A stretch of DNA of 38,819 nt from assembly GCA_001794215.1 (NCBI GenBank), contig MGJK01000016.1:1-38819 (forward strand), read 5' to 3'. This DNA comes from Candidatus Yanofskybacteria bacterium RIFCSPHIGHO2_01_FULL_44_24 (GTDB lineage: Bacteria > Patescibacteriota > Minisyncoccia > 2-02-FULL-40-12 > GWA2-44-9). Both the position numbers and the translations under genes were made by a program. This document shows, one piece after another, positions 7,921 to 15,974 of the stretch; within the stretch, counting starts at the first letter, position 1, and each line of letters starts with the position of its first letter. The notes beneath the pieces are model-generated. The model ran no database searches and was not told where the DNA came from. It saw only the letters and a program-made list of their open reading frames with translations.

Positions 7921-9687
7921 TTAGTCCAGCCGTCTCAGCAGAGCTACGGGAAGAGCTCGATATCCGATCAAAAGCATCATCATGCCAGTCATCATCGAAG
8001 CTATAAATAAAGACGAGAGGAAATTGATATAAGCAAACGATGGTCCGCCAGTTTCGGGCAATACCGTCATCGCTCCGGCAACTAAAGGAGCTGGGGTCGG
8101 AGTTACTGATGCACCCTGAACAATCGGAGTCGGGGTCGAATTAGGAACAAACGGGGTCGTAGTTCCGCCTCCGCCGCAATTTCCGGTACAGCTCGGGGTC
8201 GGGGTTGGATCAGGAGTGGGGGTCGGGGTAGATTCTGGCGTTGGAATAGGAGTCGGAGTCGGCTCAGTGCTTGGTGTAGGTGTGGGAGTTGCGGCAACAG
8301 AGATATCAGGGTCACACTCTACAACGACCTCATTGCTTGAAACGGTAACCAGATAAGATCCTGCAACGGAATAAACCGTTGAAAACGAACTTCCTGTACC
8401 GTTATCAGGTGTACCATTAGGCGCAGACCAGCTGTAACTGCCGTTTCCGCCAGTAGCAGTAAAGTTAACGGATTCGCCGACATTAACACTGGCATCTTCT
8501 ACCTGACAAGCAAGTTGATCCTGAGCTGGAGGATTTTCGTCATAGGTGCATGAGTCATTGCTCTGGGTTGCATCGGGATTATAATTATTGGCTTCCGGAT
8601 CCATGCAACCTAAGATCGGATCATCTTCCTCATCGTATTCACAGGCACCTTCTGGCTGCTGAGTAGCCTCTGAATCGTAGTTATTAGCTTCCGGATCCAT
8701 ACAGCCAAGAACCGGGTCATCGGAAGAATCTGAGAAACTATTCGTGAATGTACAAGTAACATTTTCGCCCTCGCCAAGATTAATAGAAACCGAGTTTTCA
8801 GTTACTTCTACGTCAGAACCATCATTACAAGTAATACCGCCGAATGACCAACCGTCTACAAGATTCGATAAATCTTCGGTAACGGTATAAGTATCCTGAC
8901 CGAGATCATTTGAAGTAAATGAAGATAGCAGGTTTGATAAAGTAAATCCGCCCAATCCGGTAAAATCGAAAGCCCATTCCGAAATTTCATCACCACCGAC
9001 TTCTTTTTCGATAGTTATCGAACCGAGATCGGCATCTTTTGTATTAGTGAAAGTACAGGTTACGGTTTCCCCCTCTTCAACATTAAAAGTCGCCGTAGCA
9101 GATTCTGTGTTACCGGTACTATTTTCGTCGTCACAGGAAATACTCGTTAGAGTCCATCCGTCAGGCACTGATTCGGTAGAGGTATAAGAAGCATCGGGAT
9201 CCACCTCTTCAGAAGCTGTCTGCCCGTTGCTCAAAACGCCAGAGACATCTCCGGTAAAGGTAAAGCTCCCGTCACCACCAACTGTTACTTTTTCAATAAC
9301 AATCGTGCCTGGTTCTGGGGTTATGGTCGGAATATTGCAACCGTTATTATAGAAAGCTTGACCTTCCGTTGTCCAATTTTTACCAGGGTAAGAACCGTCA
9401 TCGTAACTGAAAGGTGGAATTATATCTCCCCACTCCTCTGTTATACCATCAAACCAAACTGGGCCATTATGAATATCATGGCCACCGACATCGCCGTCCT
9501 TACTTGGATTTTGTACGATATAAGGATTTGAGTTTGAGGCAGAGGCATGACAAATAGTAACCGTTTCAGGCGGTCCTCCTACGGCAAGGGTTGATAAAAC
9601 CAACGGCTGGACCGTCATTGAGAGAGTAAATATTAAAACGAAAAATCCGACCAGAAACTTCGACTTGCTTATTCTTATATTTTGCAT
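7921..9687 (-). CDS. LPXTG-anchored surface protein
   Basis: The 588-residue protein has a signal peptide (about 1-36). Two beta-rich repeats of prealbumin/SpaA type follow, each ending in VTCTFTN. Next come two GCMDPEANNY modules at about 328-380, a PKD-like domain with SYSWSAPNG, a long Thr-Pro repeat linker, and a sorting signal: LPETG at 543-547, a hydrophobic helix and RRLD at the C-terminus. This is a textbook sortase substrate of adhesin or stalk type. The start codon lacks its own Shine-Dalgarno; an upstream 9-codon ORF with a strong one ends 8 bases before it. A TTGACA/TATAAT promoter gives a leader of about 130 bases. Confidence 0.9.
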   Translation of the reverse strand: MQNIRISKSKFLVGFFVLIFTLSMTVQPLVLSTLAVGGPPETVTICHASASNSNPYIVQNPSKDGDVGGHDIHNGPVWFDGITEEWGDIIPPFSYDDGSYPGKNWTTEGQAFYNNGCNIPTITPEPGTIVIEKVTVGGDGSFTFTGDVSGVLSNGQTASEEVDPDASYTSTESVPDGWTLTSISCDDENSTGNTESATATFNVEEGETVTCTFTNTKDADLGSITIEKEVGGDEISEWAFDFTGLGGFTLSNLLSSFTSNDLGQDTYTVTEDLSNLVDGWSFGGITCNDGSDVEVTENSVSINLGEGENVTCTFTNSFSDSSDDPVLGCMDPEANNYDSEATQQPEGACEYDEEDDPILGCMDPEANNYNPDATQSNDSCTYDENPPAQDQLACQVEDASVNVGESVNFTATGGNGSYSWSAPNGTPDNGTGSSFSTVYSVAGSYLVTVSSNEVVVECDPDISVAATPTPTPSTEPTPTPIPTPESTPTPTPDPTPTPSCTGNCGGGGTTTPFVPNSTPTPIVQGASVTPTPAPLVAGAMTVLPETGGPSFAYINFLSSLFIASMMTGMMMLLIGYRALPVALLRRLD

Positions 9688-9695
9688 AAAGTTTT

Positions 9696-9725
9696 TCAGG
9701 GCGGTTGCGGTGTTATCAACCCCAT
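9696..9725 (-). CDS. Putative leader peptide MGLITPQPP
   Basis: This is a 9-codon ORF preceded by AAGGAG at 6-base spacing, the best ribosome site in the leader. It ends PQPP-stop and its TGA lies 8 bases before the ATG of the LPXTG protein, which has no Shine-Dalgarno of its own. The ORF lies in an imperfect hairpin (CGGTT...AACCG). Translation of the surface protein may therefore depend on this peptide. A Pro-Pro-stop ending is compatible with ribosome stalling, but no direct evidence exists. Confidence 0.45.
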   Translation of the reverse strand: MGLITPQPP

Positions 9726-9820
9726 AACCGGCTCCTTATTTGTTAAATTAATATAATGCTATACAATGATATACTATATGCCGTGATCGAAGCAAGGGTA
9801 TGAAGATTAAACTGTTTTGT

Positions 9821-9850
9821 ATTATACCACGATAGGTATATCTGTGTCAA
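9821..9850 (-). promoter_or_regulatory. Strong sigma-70-like promoter for the LPXTG protein
   Basis: The minus strand has TTGACA (9850-9845), an 18 bp spacer and TATAAT (9826-9821). An inverted repeat, ATACC-TATCGT-GGTAT, occupies the spacer and could be an operator. The resulting leader is about 130 bases. Confidence 0.75.
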
Positions 9851-9863
9851 ATTCAACCCGATA

Positions 9864-9892
9864 TTGACGTATCGGCCTTTTTATTATATAAT
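9864..9892 (+). promoter_or_regulatory. Strong sigma-70-like promoter for the type IV pilus operon
   Basis: TTGACG (9864-9869), a 17 bp spacer and TATAAT (9887-9892) lie about 24 bases before the pilB-like ATG. It diverges from the promoter at 9821-9850, so the pilus operon and the sortase substrate share one short control region. Confidence 0.8.
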
Positions 9893-9915
9893 TAGTAGAC
9901 CGTAACCCCAACCAG

Positions 9916-11133
9916 ATGTCCAACCCCCACCAACAAAAGGTAAACGAGGAATTAGCCAAAAAATCCGGCCCCTCAATCATCAATTTAGTGAATACCCTGA
10001 TTTCATACGCCCACAGCGTGAAGTCTTCTGACGTCCATATAGATTCCAAGGAAGACTCCCTCAGAATCAGGTTCAGAATTGACGGCGTGCTCAAGGAGGT
10101 TTATAGCCTTCCAAAAAGCCTTCATTCAGAAATCATAAGCCGGATCAAAATACTTTCCCGCCTTCGAACCGACGAGCACCAGACCACTCAGGACGGCAGA
10201 TTCAGGATTCCGACGGAAGAATCCGGCGTCGTCGATATCAGGGTGGCGATAACTCCGAGCTATCACGGCGAAAGCGCGGTTCTCCGTCTTTTGGCGGATA
10301 AAGCGACGCCATTTACCTTGGAGGCTTTGGGTTTCAGCAAAAATAATCAGAAAAAAATTCTAAACGCCATCAGAAGGCCTTACGGAATGATATTGGCTAC
10401 CGGTCCGACCGGTTCAGGCAAGACCACCACTCTTTATACGATACTGAAACTGCTCAATACTCAGGAAGTGGCCATCATTACCATCGAAGACCCGATCGAA
10501 TACGCCATTGATGATATAAAACAGATTCCGGTAAATTCACGGACAGGACTTACGTTTGCTACCGGGTTAAGATCCATTCTCCGTCAGGATCCCGATATTA
10601 TAATGGTCGGGGAAATACGCGACGAAGAAACCGCCGGCTTGGCCGTTAATACCGCTTTGACCGGCCACCTTCTCCTTTCCACCCTGCATACCAATGATGC
10701 CGCCACCACCCTCCCCCGTCTTTTGGACATGAAGATAGAGCCCTACCTTGTAACTTCGACGGTAAATATAGCCATGGGCCAGCGCTTAGTAAGAAAAATC
10801 TGCGAAAATTGCAAAGAAGAGCATGCCCTCTCTGAAAGCGAGCTGGGAAGCCTAAGATTAATGCACATAAAAATCCCCGGCACGAAAAAATTCTACAAAG
10901 GCAAAGGATGCGCCGACTGTAATTCAACCGGCTATGAAGGCCGGATAGGAATCCATGAGGTCCTAATTATGGATAACAATGTCCGGGACGCCATCCTCAG
11001 AAAAGATTCAGCTGATTCCATTAAAAAAATTGCAATTAACAATGGCATGACTACGATGGTTGAAGACGGCCTCGAAAAAGCCGCCTCCGGAATAACGACT
11101 ATCGAGGAAGTGCTCAGGGTAACTTACGAGTAA
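9916..11133 (+). CDS. pilB: Type IV pilus assembly ATPase PilB (short form)
   Basis: The 405-residue protein is a GspE/PilB-family ATPase that powers pilin polymerisation at the inner membrane. It shows SSDVHID, Walker A GPTGSGKT (163-170), the Asp box TIEDPIEYA, Walker B DPDIIMVGEIRDEE, the His box LLLSTLHTND, and the zinc-binding cysteines C296/C299 and C332/C335 typical of PilB rather than PilT. It begins directly at the N2/CTE domain. The N-terminal MshEN-type domain of usual PilB (about 560 residues) is missing. The promoter is close upstream. The stop codon overlaps copy 2 of the dispersed repeat, which separates it from pilC. Confidence 0.92.
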   Translation: MSNPHQQKVNEELAKKSGPSIINLVNTLISYAHSVKSSDVHIDSKEDSLRIRFRIDGVLKEVYSLPKSLHSEIISRIKILSRLRTDEHQTTQDGRFRIPTEESGVVDIRVAITPSYHGESAVLRLLADKATPFTLEALGFSKNNQKKILNAIRRPYGMILATGPTGSGKTTTLYTILKLLNTQEVAIITIEDPIEYAIDDIKQIPVNSRTGLTFATGLRSILRQDPDIIMVGEIRDEETAGLAVNTALTGHLLLSTLHTNDAATTLPRLLDMKIEPYLVTSTVNIAMGQRLVRKICENCKEEHALSESELGSLRLMHIKIPGTKKFYKGKGCADCNSTGYEGRIGIHEVLIMDNNVRDAILRKDSADSIKKIAINNGMTTMVEDGLEKAASGITTIEEVLRVTYE

Positions 11134-11259
11134 TCCCGTTAGAGGTATAGCTGTCGTCCATAGCATTAAGACGGTGATCAGAAATACCTAAGCGGGAAAT
11201 AAAAAAATAATTTAATCCGGTACGGTTGCGGCAAGGTCGCAACCTACCTCTAACGGGAT
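11133..11259 (+). repeat. Dispersed terminal-inverted-repeat element, copy 2
   Basis: This 127 bp copy exactly fills the gap between pilB and pilC. It begins inside the TAA stop (TAATCCCG) and ends CGGGATG at the pilC start. The internal hairpin has one base missing on its 3' side compared with copy 1. The internal ACCTAAGCGGGAA segment can pair with the left end. Confidence 0.9.
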
Positions 11260-12316
11260 GAATCTTTTTACTAAACTTTCCGTAAAGGATCAGGCGGCTT
11301 TTGCCAAAAGATTGGCCTTTTTGATCGGCGCCGATGTGCCGATACTTGAGAGCTTGAGAATGATGCAGAAGCAGACCAAGTCGCGGGCCAGAGCCCAGGT
11401 TTTAGAAAGCGTCACCCGGGACGTATCCAGCGGACAATTTCTTTCAACCAGTTTGGCTAAATACAGAAGTACCTTTGGTGATTTCGCCATAAATATTATC
11501 AAGGTGGGAGAAGAGGGCGGGATTCTCGACAAAAACCTCGAATACTTAGCCGAAGAACTCAGAAAGAAGCAGGAATTGAAAAAGAAGGTTATCGGCGCCC
11601 TAATTTACCCTATTTTCATAACAATATCGACGCTGGGGATCGCCGGATTCATAACCGCATACGTCTTCCCTAAGATCATGCCCATCTTTAACAGCTTGGG
11701 AGCGAAACTCCCTTTGGCGACGAAAGTTCTCATTTTCATCAGCAACTTCCTCACTCACTACGGCCTCTACCTGATCGGCGGAGTAATCCTTGCTATAATT
11801 CTATCGATCATGGCCTACAAGAAATTCAAACCCTTCAATCTCGTCATGAACCATGCCGTTTTCGCCACGCCTATTTTCGGAAATTTAGCTCGAAGCTATC
11901 AGATGGCTAATTTCTGCAGAACGCTGGGCTTGCTGCTGAACTGCAACGTAACTATAGTTAACGCCGCCAATATTACCGCCGATGCCACCGCCAATCTGAT
12001 TTACAAAAAAGAAATAAGGAACTTAGCCGAAGAAATAGTAAGAGGCAGAAAAATCCACCAGTATATAGAGAGCCGGCCTTATCTTTTCCCGGAGATGATT
12101 CCGCAAATGATCTCCATAGGAGAAACGACCGGAAACTTGGGCCACACTCTGATGTACTTAAGCGGACATTACGAATCGGAGGTAAACGACATCACTAAGA
12201 ATCTTTCGAGTTCAATAGAACCGATACTTCTGGTCGGAATGGGTCTAATCGTTGGATTCGTAGCCGTCTCAGTTATCACTCCGATATATGAACTCACGCA
12301 GAATATACACCCATGA
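11258..12316 (+). CDS. pilC: Type IV pilus inner-membrane platform protein PilC
   Basis: The 352-residue protein has the two GspF/PilC repeats. The first spans about 10-130 with the SGQFLSTSLAKY segment and GEEGGILDKNLEYLAEELRKK; the second ends in IGETTGNLGHTLMYLSGHYESEVND. Three long hydrophobic helices lie at about 111-140, 163-190 and 320-345. PilC is the membrane rotor or platform on which PilB acts. The ATG is formed at the very end of the repeat element, so the ribosome site lies within the element. Confidence 0.93.
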   Translation: MNLFTKLSVKDQAAFAKRLAFLIGADVPILESLRMMQKQTKSRARAQVLESVTRDVSSGQFLSTSLAKYRSTFGDFAINIIKVGEEGGILDKNLEYLAEELRKKQELKKKVIGALIYPIFITISTLGIAGFITAYVFPKIMPIFNSLGAKLPLATKVLIFISNFLTHYGLYLIGGVILAIILSIMAYKKFKPFNLVMNHAVFATPIFGNLARSYQMANFCRTLGLLLNCNVTIVNAANITADATANLIYKKEIRNLAEEIVRGRKIHQYIESRPYLFPEMIPQMISIGETTGNLGHTLMYLSGHYESEVNDITKNLSSSIEPILLVGMGLIVGFVAVSVITPIYELTQNIHP

Positions 12317-12401
12317 TTCAATAGGAATTACCAATTACCAATTTACAATTAACAGTAAGGACGTAAATTGCCGATCTAAAACGCCAGTATTGAAATAATC
12401 A

Positions 12402-12860
12402 ATGAAAATTGAAAATTTAAAATTGAAAATTAGTCAGAGAGGCTTTACCATAGTCGAACTTCTCGTCGTAATGGCCATAGCGGCCGTAATGATGGGTTTG
12501 GGGCTTTTTCTTAGCGCGGATTTTTATAGAAGCTCTTCCTTCCAATCGGATATAAATTCTATTGCGGCGGCCGCCCAGAAAGCCCGGAGCCAGGCCGTAA
12601 ACAACATCAATGCGGCTCCTCATGGTATTCACCTGGACTCTGCCGGCTATACTATCTTTCAGGGCTCCTCTTATCTTGCCCGCATCCAATCGGAGGATGA
12701 GATTTTAACGGGTAACCCGTCTTTTACTTTTTCCGGACCAACGGAAATAGTTTTTACCCAGCTTTCGGGAGAGTCAACGGCAAATGGAAATTTGATTATA
12801 ACCAATGGCATCAAAACAGCCACGATATCATTTAATAGCGAGGGCCTTATCGACTGGTAG
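12402..12860 (+). CDS. Prepilin-like protein (GspH/FimT type)
   Basis: The 152-residue protein has a class III leader with the cleavage motif QRG/FTIVELLVVMAIAAVMMG, including Glu5, followed by a helix (FQSDINSIAAAAQKARSQAVNN) typical of GspH/FimT minor pseudopilins. The leader MKIENLKLKIS closely matches that of the next gene. No prepilin peptidase is encoded in this window, so processing must depend on a gene elsewhere. Confidence 0.85.
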   Translation: MKIENLKLKISQRGFTIVELLVVMAIAAVMMGLGLFLSADFYRSSSFQSDINSIAAAAQKARSQAVNNINAAPHGIHLDSAGYTIFQGSSYLARIQSEDEILTGNPSFTFSGPTEIVFTQLSGESTANGNLIITNGIKTATISFNSEGLIDW

Positions 12861-12875
12861 AGACCTGTGAATCAA

Positions 12876-14393
12876 ATGAAAACTAAAAATTGGAAATTAA
12901 AAATTAGTTTTAGCTGGGGTTTCAGCACTCTTGAGCTGATGATAGCCATGGCCGTAATTGTGACCGCGATATCAACGGTGATTTTGGTTGTCTTTGGAAA
13001 CCAGAAGATGGCGGTTGATAACCAGCTGAATAATTCCGCGGTACAAAAAGGATCAGAGATGATCGAAAGCGCCAGAGCTTCGGCCCGTATAGATTTTAAC
13101 GGTCTCTCCGGTACAACTACGATCACTGACGACATTTATACAAAAATTCTTTCCGTAAATGACATCAATCCCTGCAAGAAAAATGTTGTATCATCCGTAA
13201 ACTGGAACACCGACCCGTCACGCCCTCAAGCAATAGAATTCAATACGAGCATTACTAACTCTCGGACTGCAGTAGCACTGGGCGGAGACTGCGGACCGGA
13301 TGCCGGAGACGATGATTGGATCCCTCTGGTCTGTGATGATAACGATGCAACTTTTGACTTTACCCCCGCAGGTGTTAAGGGTAAAGCAGTTGATCTCATA
13401 AAAAGGGGGGACAGTAAATATGCTCTCTTGGCCTCGGAGGGTAACGCCGCCGCTCAACCCGATTTTTGGGTAGTCGATGTTACCAGCAGATCTAATCCGC
13501 CGGAAGTCTCATCAATCAATACCACCGATGAATCTCTGAGCGACATCGACGCTTTTAGCAATTATGCTTTCACCGCTAATAACGATGATGACGGCCAACT
13601 CCAGGTAATAGACATAGCAAATTTATCGATGCCCTCAATAGTCGCGACGCGCTCGCTATATAATATAACCAGTCCCGACTCTCAAGGAAAAAAGATTTTT
13701 TATTATAATAAAAAGATTTATATTGGCACGGACTATATGGCCTTCGGAGCCCCCGGCCAGAATGAAGAACTTCAGGTTTTCGATGTAACAGATCCAACCA
13801 ACCCAACTTTCTCCGGAAGCTATAACGTCAATCACAATATTTATGACATTTTTGTAAGAAACGAGGTAATAGCTGGAAATCCAAAAACTATAGCTTATCT
13901 GGCTCTATCGGCTACTGCGGCCGGCTCCCCTGAATTAATGGTTCTTGACGTTACTGATCCATCAGCCATTGCTCCCAGCGGTCCCGGGTTCAACGCCGAA
14001 GGATTTAATCAATATGGAACCGCTATTTACATTCTGGGCAATGTTCTTTATTTAGGACGAGAGAAAGGGAGCGGTGTAAACTATGATCTTTATGTCCTTG
14101 ACGTATCAAATCACGCCTCTATATCCGTTCTTGATTCCGCTCTTTTGGGCTTGGCAAATAATACCGAGGTAAGGGCGATTATAGTCTCGGGAGGATATGC
14201 ATTTATAGCCACTTCGGATAGTGGCAGTCCGGCATTTCAAATTTGGAACATAAAAGATCCGACGAATATCGCTCGGATAACTTCTTGCAACTACCCGCAG
14301 AAGCCGGAAGACTTAGATTTTGACGGAACGAACATCTATGTCACCAACGGAAGCAATGAGGGCTTAAGAATACTATATGACGGAAGCCCTTAA
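12876..14393 (+). CDS. Prepilin with C-terminal LVIVD beta-propeller
   Basis: The 505-residue protein has a class III prepilin N-terminus (WG/FSTLELMIAMAVIVTAIS, Glu5 present) followed by a large extracellular domain. At least five repeats of VxDVTDPxNP type are visible: VVDVTSRSNP, VIDIANLSMP, VFDVTDPTNP, VLDVTDPSA, VLDVSNHAS and the degenerate WNIKDPTN. These are hallmarks of LVIVD-type beta-propeller blades. The protein is thus a tip- or fibre-exposed pilin carrying a propeller, perhaps an adhesin (inference). ATG at 12876 is chosen by alignment of its leader MKTKNWKLKIS with that of the preceding prepilin. A GTG three codons earlier is possible. Confidence 0.85.
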   Translation: MKTKNWKLKISFSWGFSTLELMIAMAVIVTAISTVILVVFGNQKMAVDNQLNNSAVQKGSEMIESARASARIDFNGLSGTTTITDDIYTKILSVNDINPCKKNVVSSVNWNTDPSRPQAIEFNTSITNSRTAVALGGDCGPDAGDDDWIPLVCDDNDATFDFTPAGVKGKAVDLIKRGDSKYALLASEGNAAAQPDFWVVDVTSRSNPPEVSSINTTDESLSDIDAFSNYAFTANNDDDGQLQVIDIANLSMPSIVATRSLYNITSPDSQGKKIFYYNKKIYIGTDYMAFGAPGQNEELQVFDVTDPTNPTFSGSYNVNHNIYDIFVRNEVIAGNPKTIAYLALSATAAGSPELMVLDVTDPSAIAPSGPGFNAEGFNQYGTAIYILGNVLYLGREKGSGVNYDLYVLDVSNHASISVLDSALLGLANNTEVRAIIVSGGYAFIATSDSGSPAFQIWNIKDPTNIARITSCNYPQKPEDLDFDGTNIYVTNGSNEGLRILYDGSP

Positions 14394-14405
14394 AAATTGA
14401 CCTGA

Positions 14406-14473
14406 TTGACCTAATTCCTAATTAAACTAACTTGGGAATTAAGATTTGGATATTTTTTTAGAAATTAGGTCAA
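14406..14473. repeat. Imperfect inverted repeat between prepilin genes
   Basis: Arms TTGACCTAATTCCTAA (14406-14421) and TTAGAAATTAGGTCAA (14458-14473) are complementary at 15 of 16 positions. The hairpin lies in the 99 bp gap and may stabilise or attenuate the operon mRNA. Confidence 0.6.
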
Positions 14474-14492
14474 CTATCATAATTAGAAATTT

Positions 14493-14969
14493 ATGCCCCG
14501 TAATTCGTCCCAAAAAGGCTTTACTCTGATCGAAACCTTGATCTATTCCCTTCTGATATCATTTATAATCGGCACTTCTTTGGTTGCGGTCTATCAAATA
14601 TTGAGTAGCAGCAACAGTCTGTCCGCCAAAACGGTAACCGAGCAAGAGGCGGCTTTTATCGCGGCCAAAATAAAATGGGCCTTGAATGATATCTCGGCAA
14701 TAAACTCCCCCGCCGTTAACAGCTCGAGCTCATCGTTATCCGTCAATAAAAATGGATATCCTCCTCCGCTGATTCTCACTCTAAGCGGCAATGATTTCAC
14801 GATTACAAAAAGCGGAGTACCGCTTATCGTTAACAGCTCCCGGGTCATTGTTAGCGGCTTAAGCTTTGAGCTTGAGCGGACTACGGTTGGAGCGGTCAAC
14901 ACTGATGTTGTGACTGCTTTATTTTATGTTGACGGAAAAAAATACGAGATAAAGAGATTTTTAAGATGA
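14493..14969 (+). CDS. Prepilin-like minor pilin
   Basis: The 158-residue protein has the class III motif QKG/FTLIETLIYSLLISFIIG with Glu5 and a long hydrophobic helix. A Ser/Asn-rich beta domain follows. The helical segment TEQEAAFIAAKIKWALNDI resembles minor pilins of the GspJ/PilW type. Its stop codon overlaps the start of the next gene (ATGA), implying translational coupling. Confidence 0.82.
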   Translation: MPRNSSQKGFTLIETLIYSLLISFIIGTSLVAVYQILSSSNSLSAKTVTEQEAAFIAAKIKWALNDISAINSPAVNSSSSSLSVNKNGYPPPLILTLSGNDFTITKSGVPLIVNSSRVIVSGLSFELERTTVGAVNTDVVTALFYVDGKKYEIKRFLR

Positions 14970-15367
14970 TAAGAAACCATAACCGCCAAAGAGGATATAT
15001 AGCCCTAATATCATCCGTAATAATTGCCGCCGTATTAATGGCTGTGGTGTTCGGCTTGGCCTATACAAGCTTTACGGCCCGATTCAATATTTTAGACAGC
15101 GAATACAAAGAAGCAAGCTATCATTTGGCTGAGGCCTGTTTCGATAATGCCCTGGTTAAGCTGATCGCTGAGCCTGCAATATATACCGGCAATGAAAGCA
15201 TTACATTGGATACATATACCTGCACGATCCGTCCTATTACATTATCTGGCGGACGATACATTATAGAGACAATATCGACTGTAAGCGGGGCAACAACGAA
15301 TATGCGAGGCTTGGTTGATCAGACAACTTTCGATATAATTTCCCTGAAAGAATCCGCCAGCTTCTAA
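14966..15367 (+). CDS. PilX/GspK-like pilus protein
   Basis: The 133-residue protein has an N-terminus QRGYIALISSVIIAAVLMAVVFG that resembles the short leaders of PilX-type minor pilins. It lacks the canonical Glu5. The segment SYHLAEACFDNALVKL (compare the A-E-A pattern after the helix in PilX_N proteins) supports the call. It overlaps the upstream prepilin by four bases and is the last gene before the terminator at 15381-15411. Confidence 0.7.
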   Translation: MIRNHNRQRGYIALISSVIIAAVLMAVVFGLAYTSFTARFNILDSEYKEASYHLAEACFDNALVKLIAEPAIYTGNESITLDTYTCTIRPITLSGGRYIIETISTVSGATTNMRGLVDQTTFDIISLKESASF

Positions 15368-15380
15368 AATCAACTAAATT

Positions 15381-15411
15381 CAAAACCCCCGCTTTCGGCG
15401 GAGGGTTTTTG
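15381..15411. terminator. Bidirectional terminator between convergent genes
   Basis: The stem CCCCCGC / GGCGGAGGG, with A tracts on one side and T tracts on the other, ends the pilus operon (plus) and the DUF1059-like gene (minus). Confidence 0.8.
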
Positions 15412-15413
15412 AA

Positions 15414-15620
15414 TTAGCGGTCAAGTTTGAGATTTTTTTCTATACTCTCGTAAAACTTATCCATTGTAGGCAGGTTTTCTCCGGCATGCCTATCCGCCAT
15501 ATGAGCCGCTAACGCTCCCGGGCTCATCATCCCCTTCATCTCTGAAACCGCCTCTTCAATACTAAGGGCATCAACCGTCATGACATCTCCGCAAGTACAG
15601 GTCATCGAATATTTATTCAT
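15414..15620 (-). CDS. DUF1059-like small protein
   Basis: The 68-residue protein MNKYSMTCTCGDVMTVDAL... has a CTCG motif near the N-terminus, a helical segment and a conserved-looking HMADRHAG stretch. This matches the small DUF1059 family of unknown function, which may bind metal. Its ATG abuts copy 3 of the dispersed element, which therefore supplies the whole upstream region. Confidence 0.7.
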   Translation of the reverse strand: MNKYSMTCTCGDVMTVDALSIEEAVSEMKGMMSPGALAAHMADRHAGENLPTMDKFYESIEKNLKLDR

Positions 15621-15743
15621 CCCGTTAGAGGCAGGTTGCGACCTTGCCGCAACCGTACCGAATTAAACTATTTTTATTTCCCGTTTAGATATTTATGATC
15701 ACCGCCTTGATATTATGGACACCAGCTATACCTTTAACGGGAT
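15619..15743 (-). repeat. Dispersed terminal-inverted-repeat element, copy 3
   Basis: This 125 bp copy has the same orientation relative to the downstream gene as copies 1 and 2 and again ends CGGGATG at a start codon. On its other side there is no adjacent gene. The bases ATGAAT flank both ends, compatible with a short target duplication or chance. Confidence 0.88.
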
Positions 15744-15751
15744 TCATCCCG

Positions 15752-15880
15752 GGTAGTGAAAGTTCCGACTATCTTGGGGCTTTAACTTTATAGCCGCAAA
15801 CAGTACGGTCTCTTGATTATATATTAAATGCATAAATAGCTGTTGGAAGCGATAGAAAAGCATTCGGAACTTCTACTACC
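15752..15880. repeat. Large imperfect inverted repeat
   Basis: Arms 15752-15768 (GGTAGTGAAAGTTCCGA) and 15864-15880 are complementary at 15 of 17 positions, with a further inner CTATC/GATAG pair. With repeat copy 3 this accounts for most of the gene-free stretch 15621-15974. The rest is a terminator and A/T-rich DNA without a visible gene. Confidence 0.6.
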
Positions 15881-15930
15881 TGGCATCCCGTAGTGCTATT
15901 ATCTTAAAATTTTAGCATGCCGATAACAAT

Positions 15931-15955
15931 AAAGAAAGCCGCCCCTTAGGACGGC
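15931..15955 (-). terminator. Rho-independent terminator
   Basis: The minus strand has GCCGTCC-TAAG-GGGCGGC followed by TTTCTTTATT, just after the stop of the small gene at 15975-16280. Confidence 0.7.
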
Positions 15956-15974
15956 AACGCAATCTCCTTATCAG

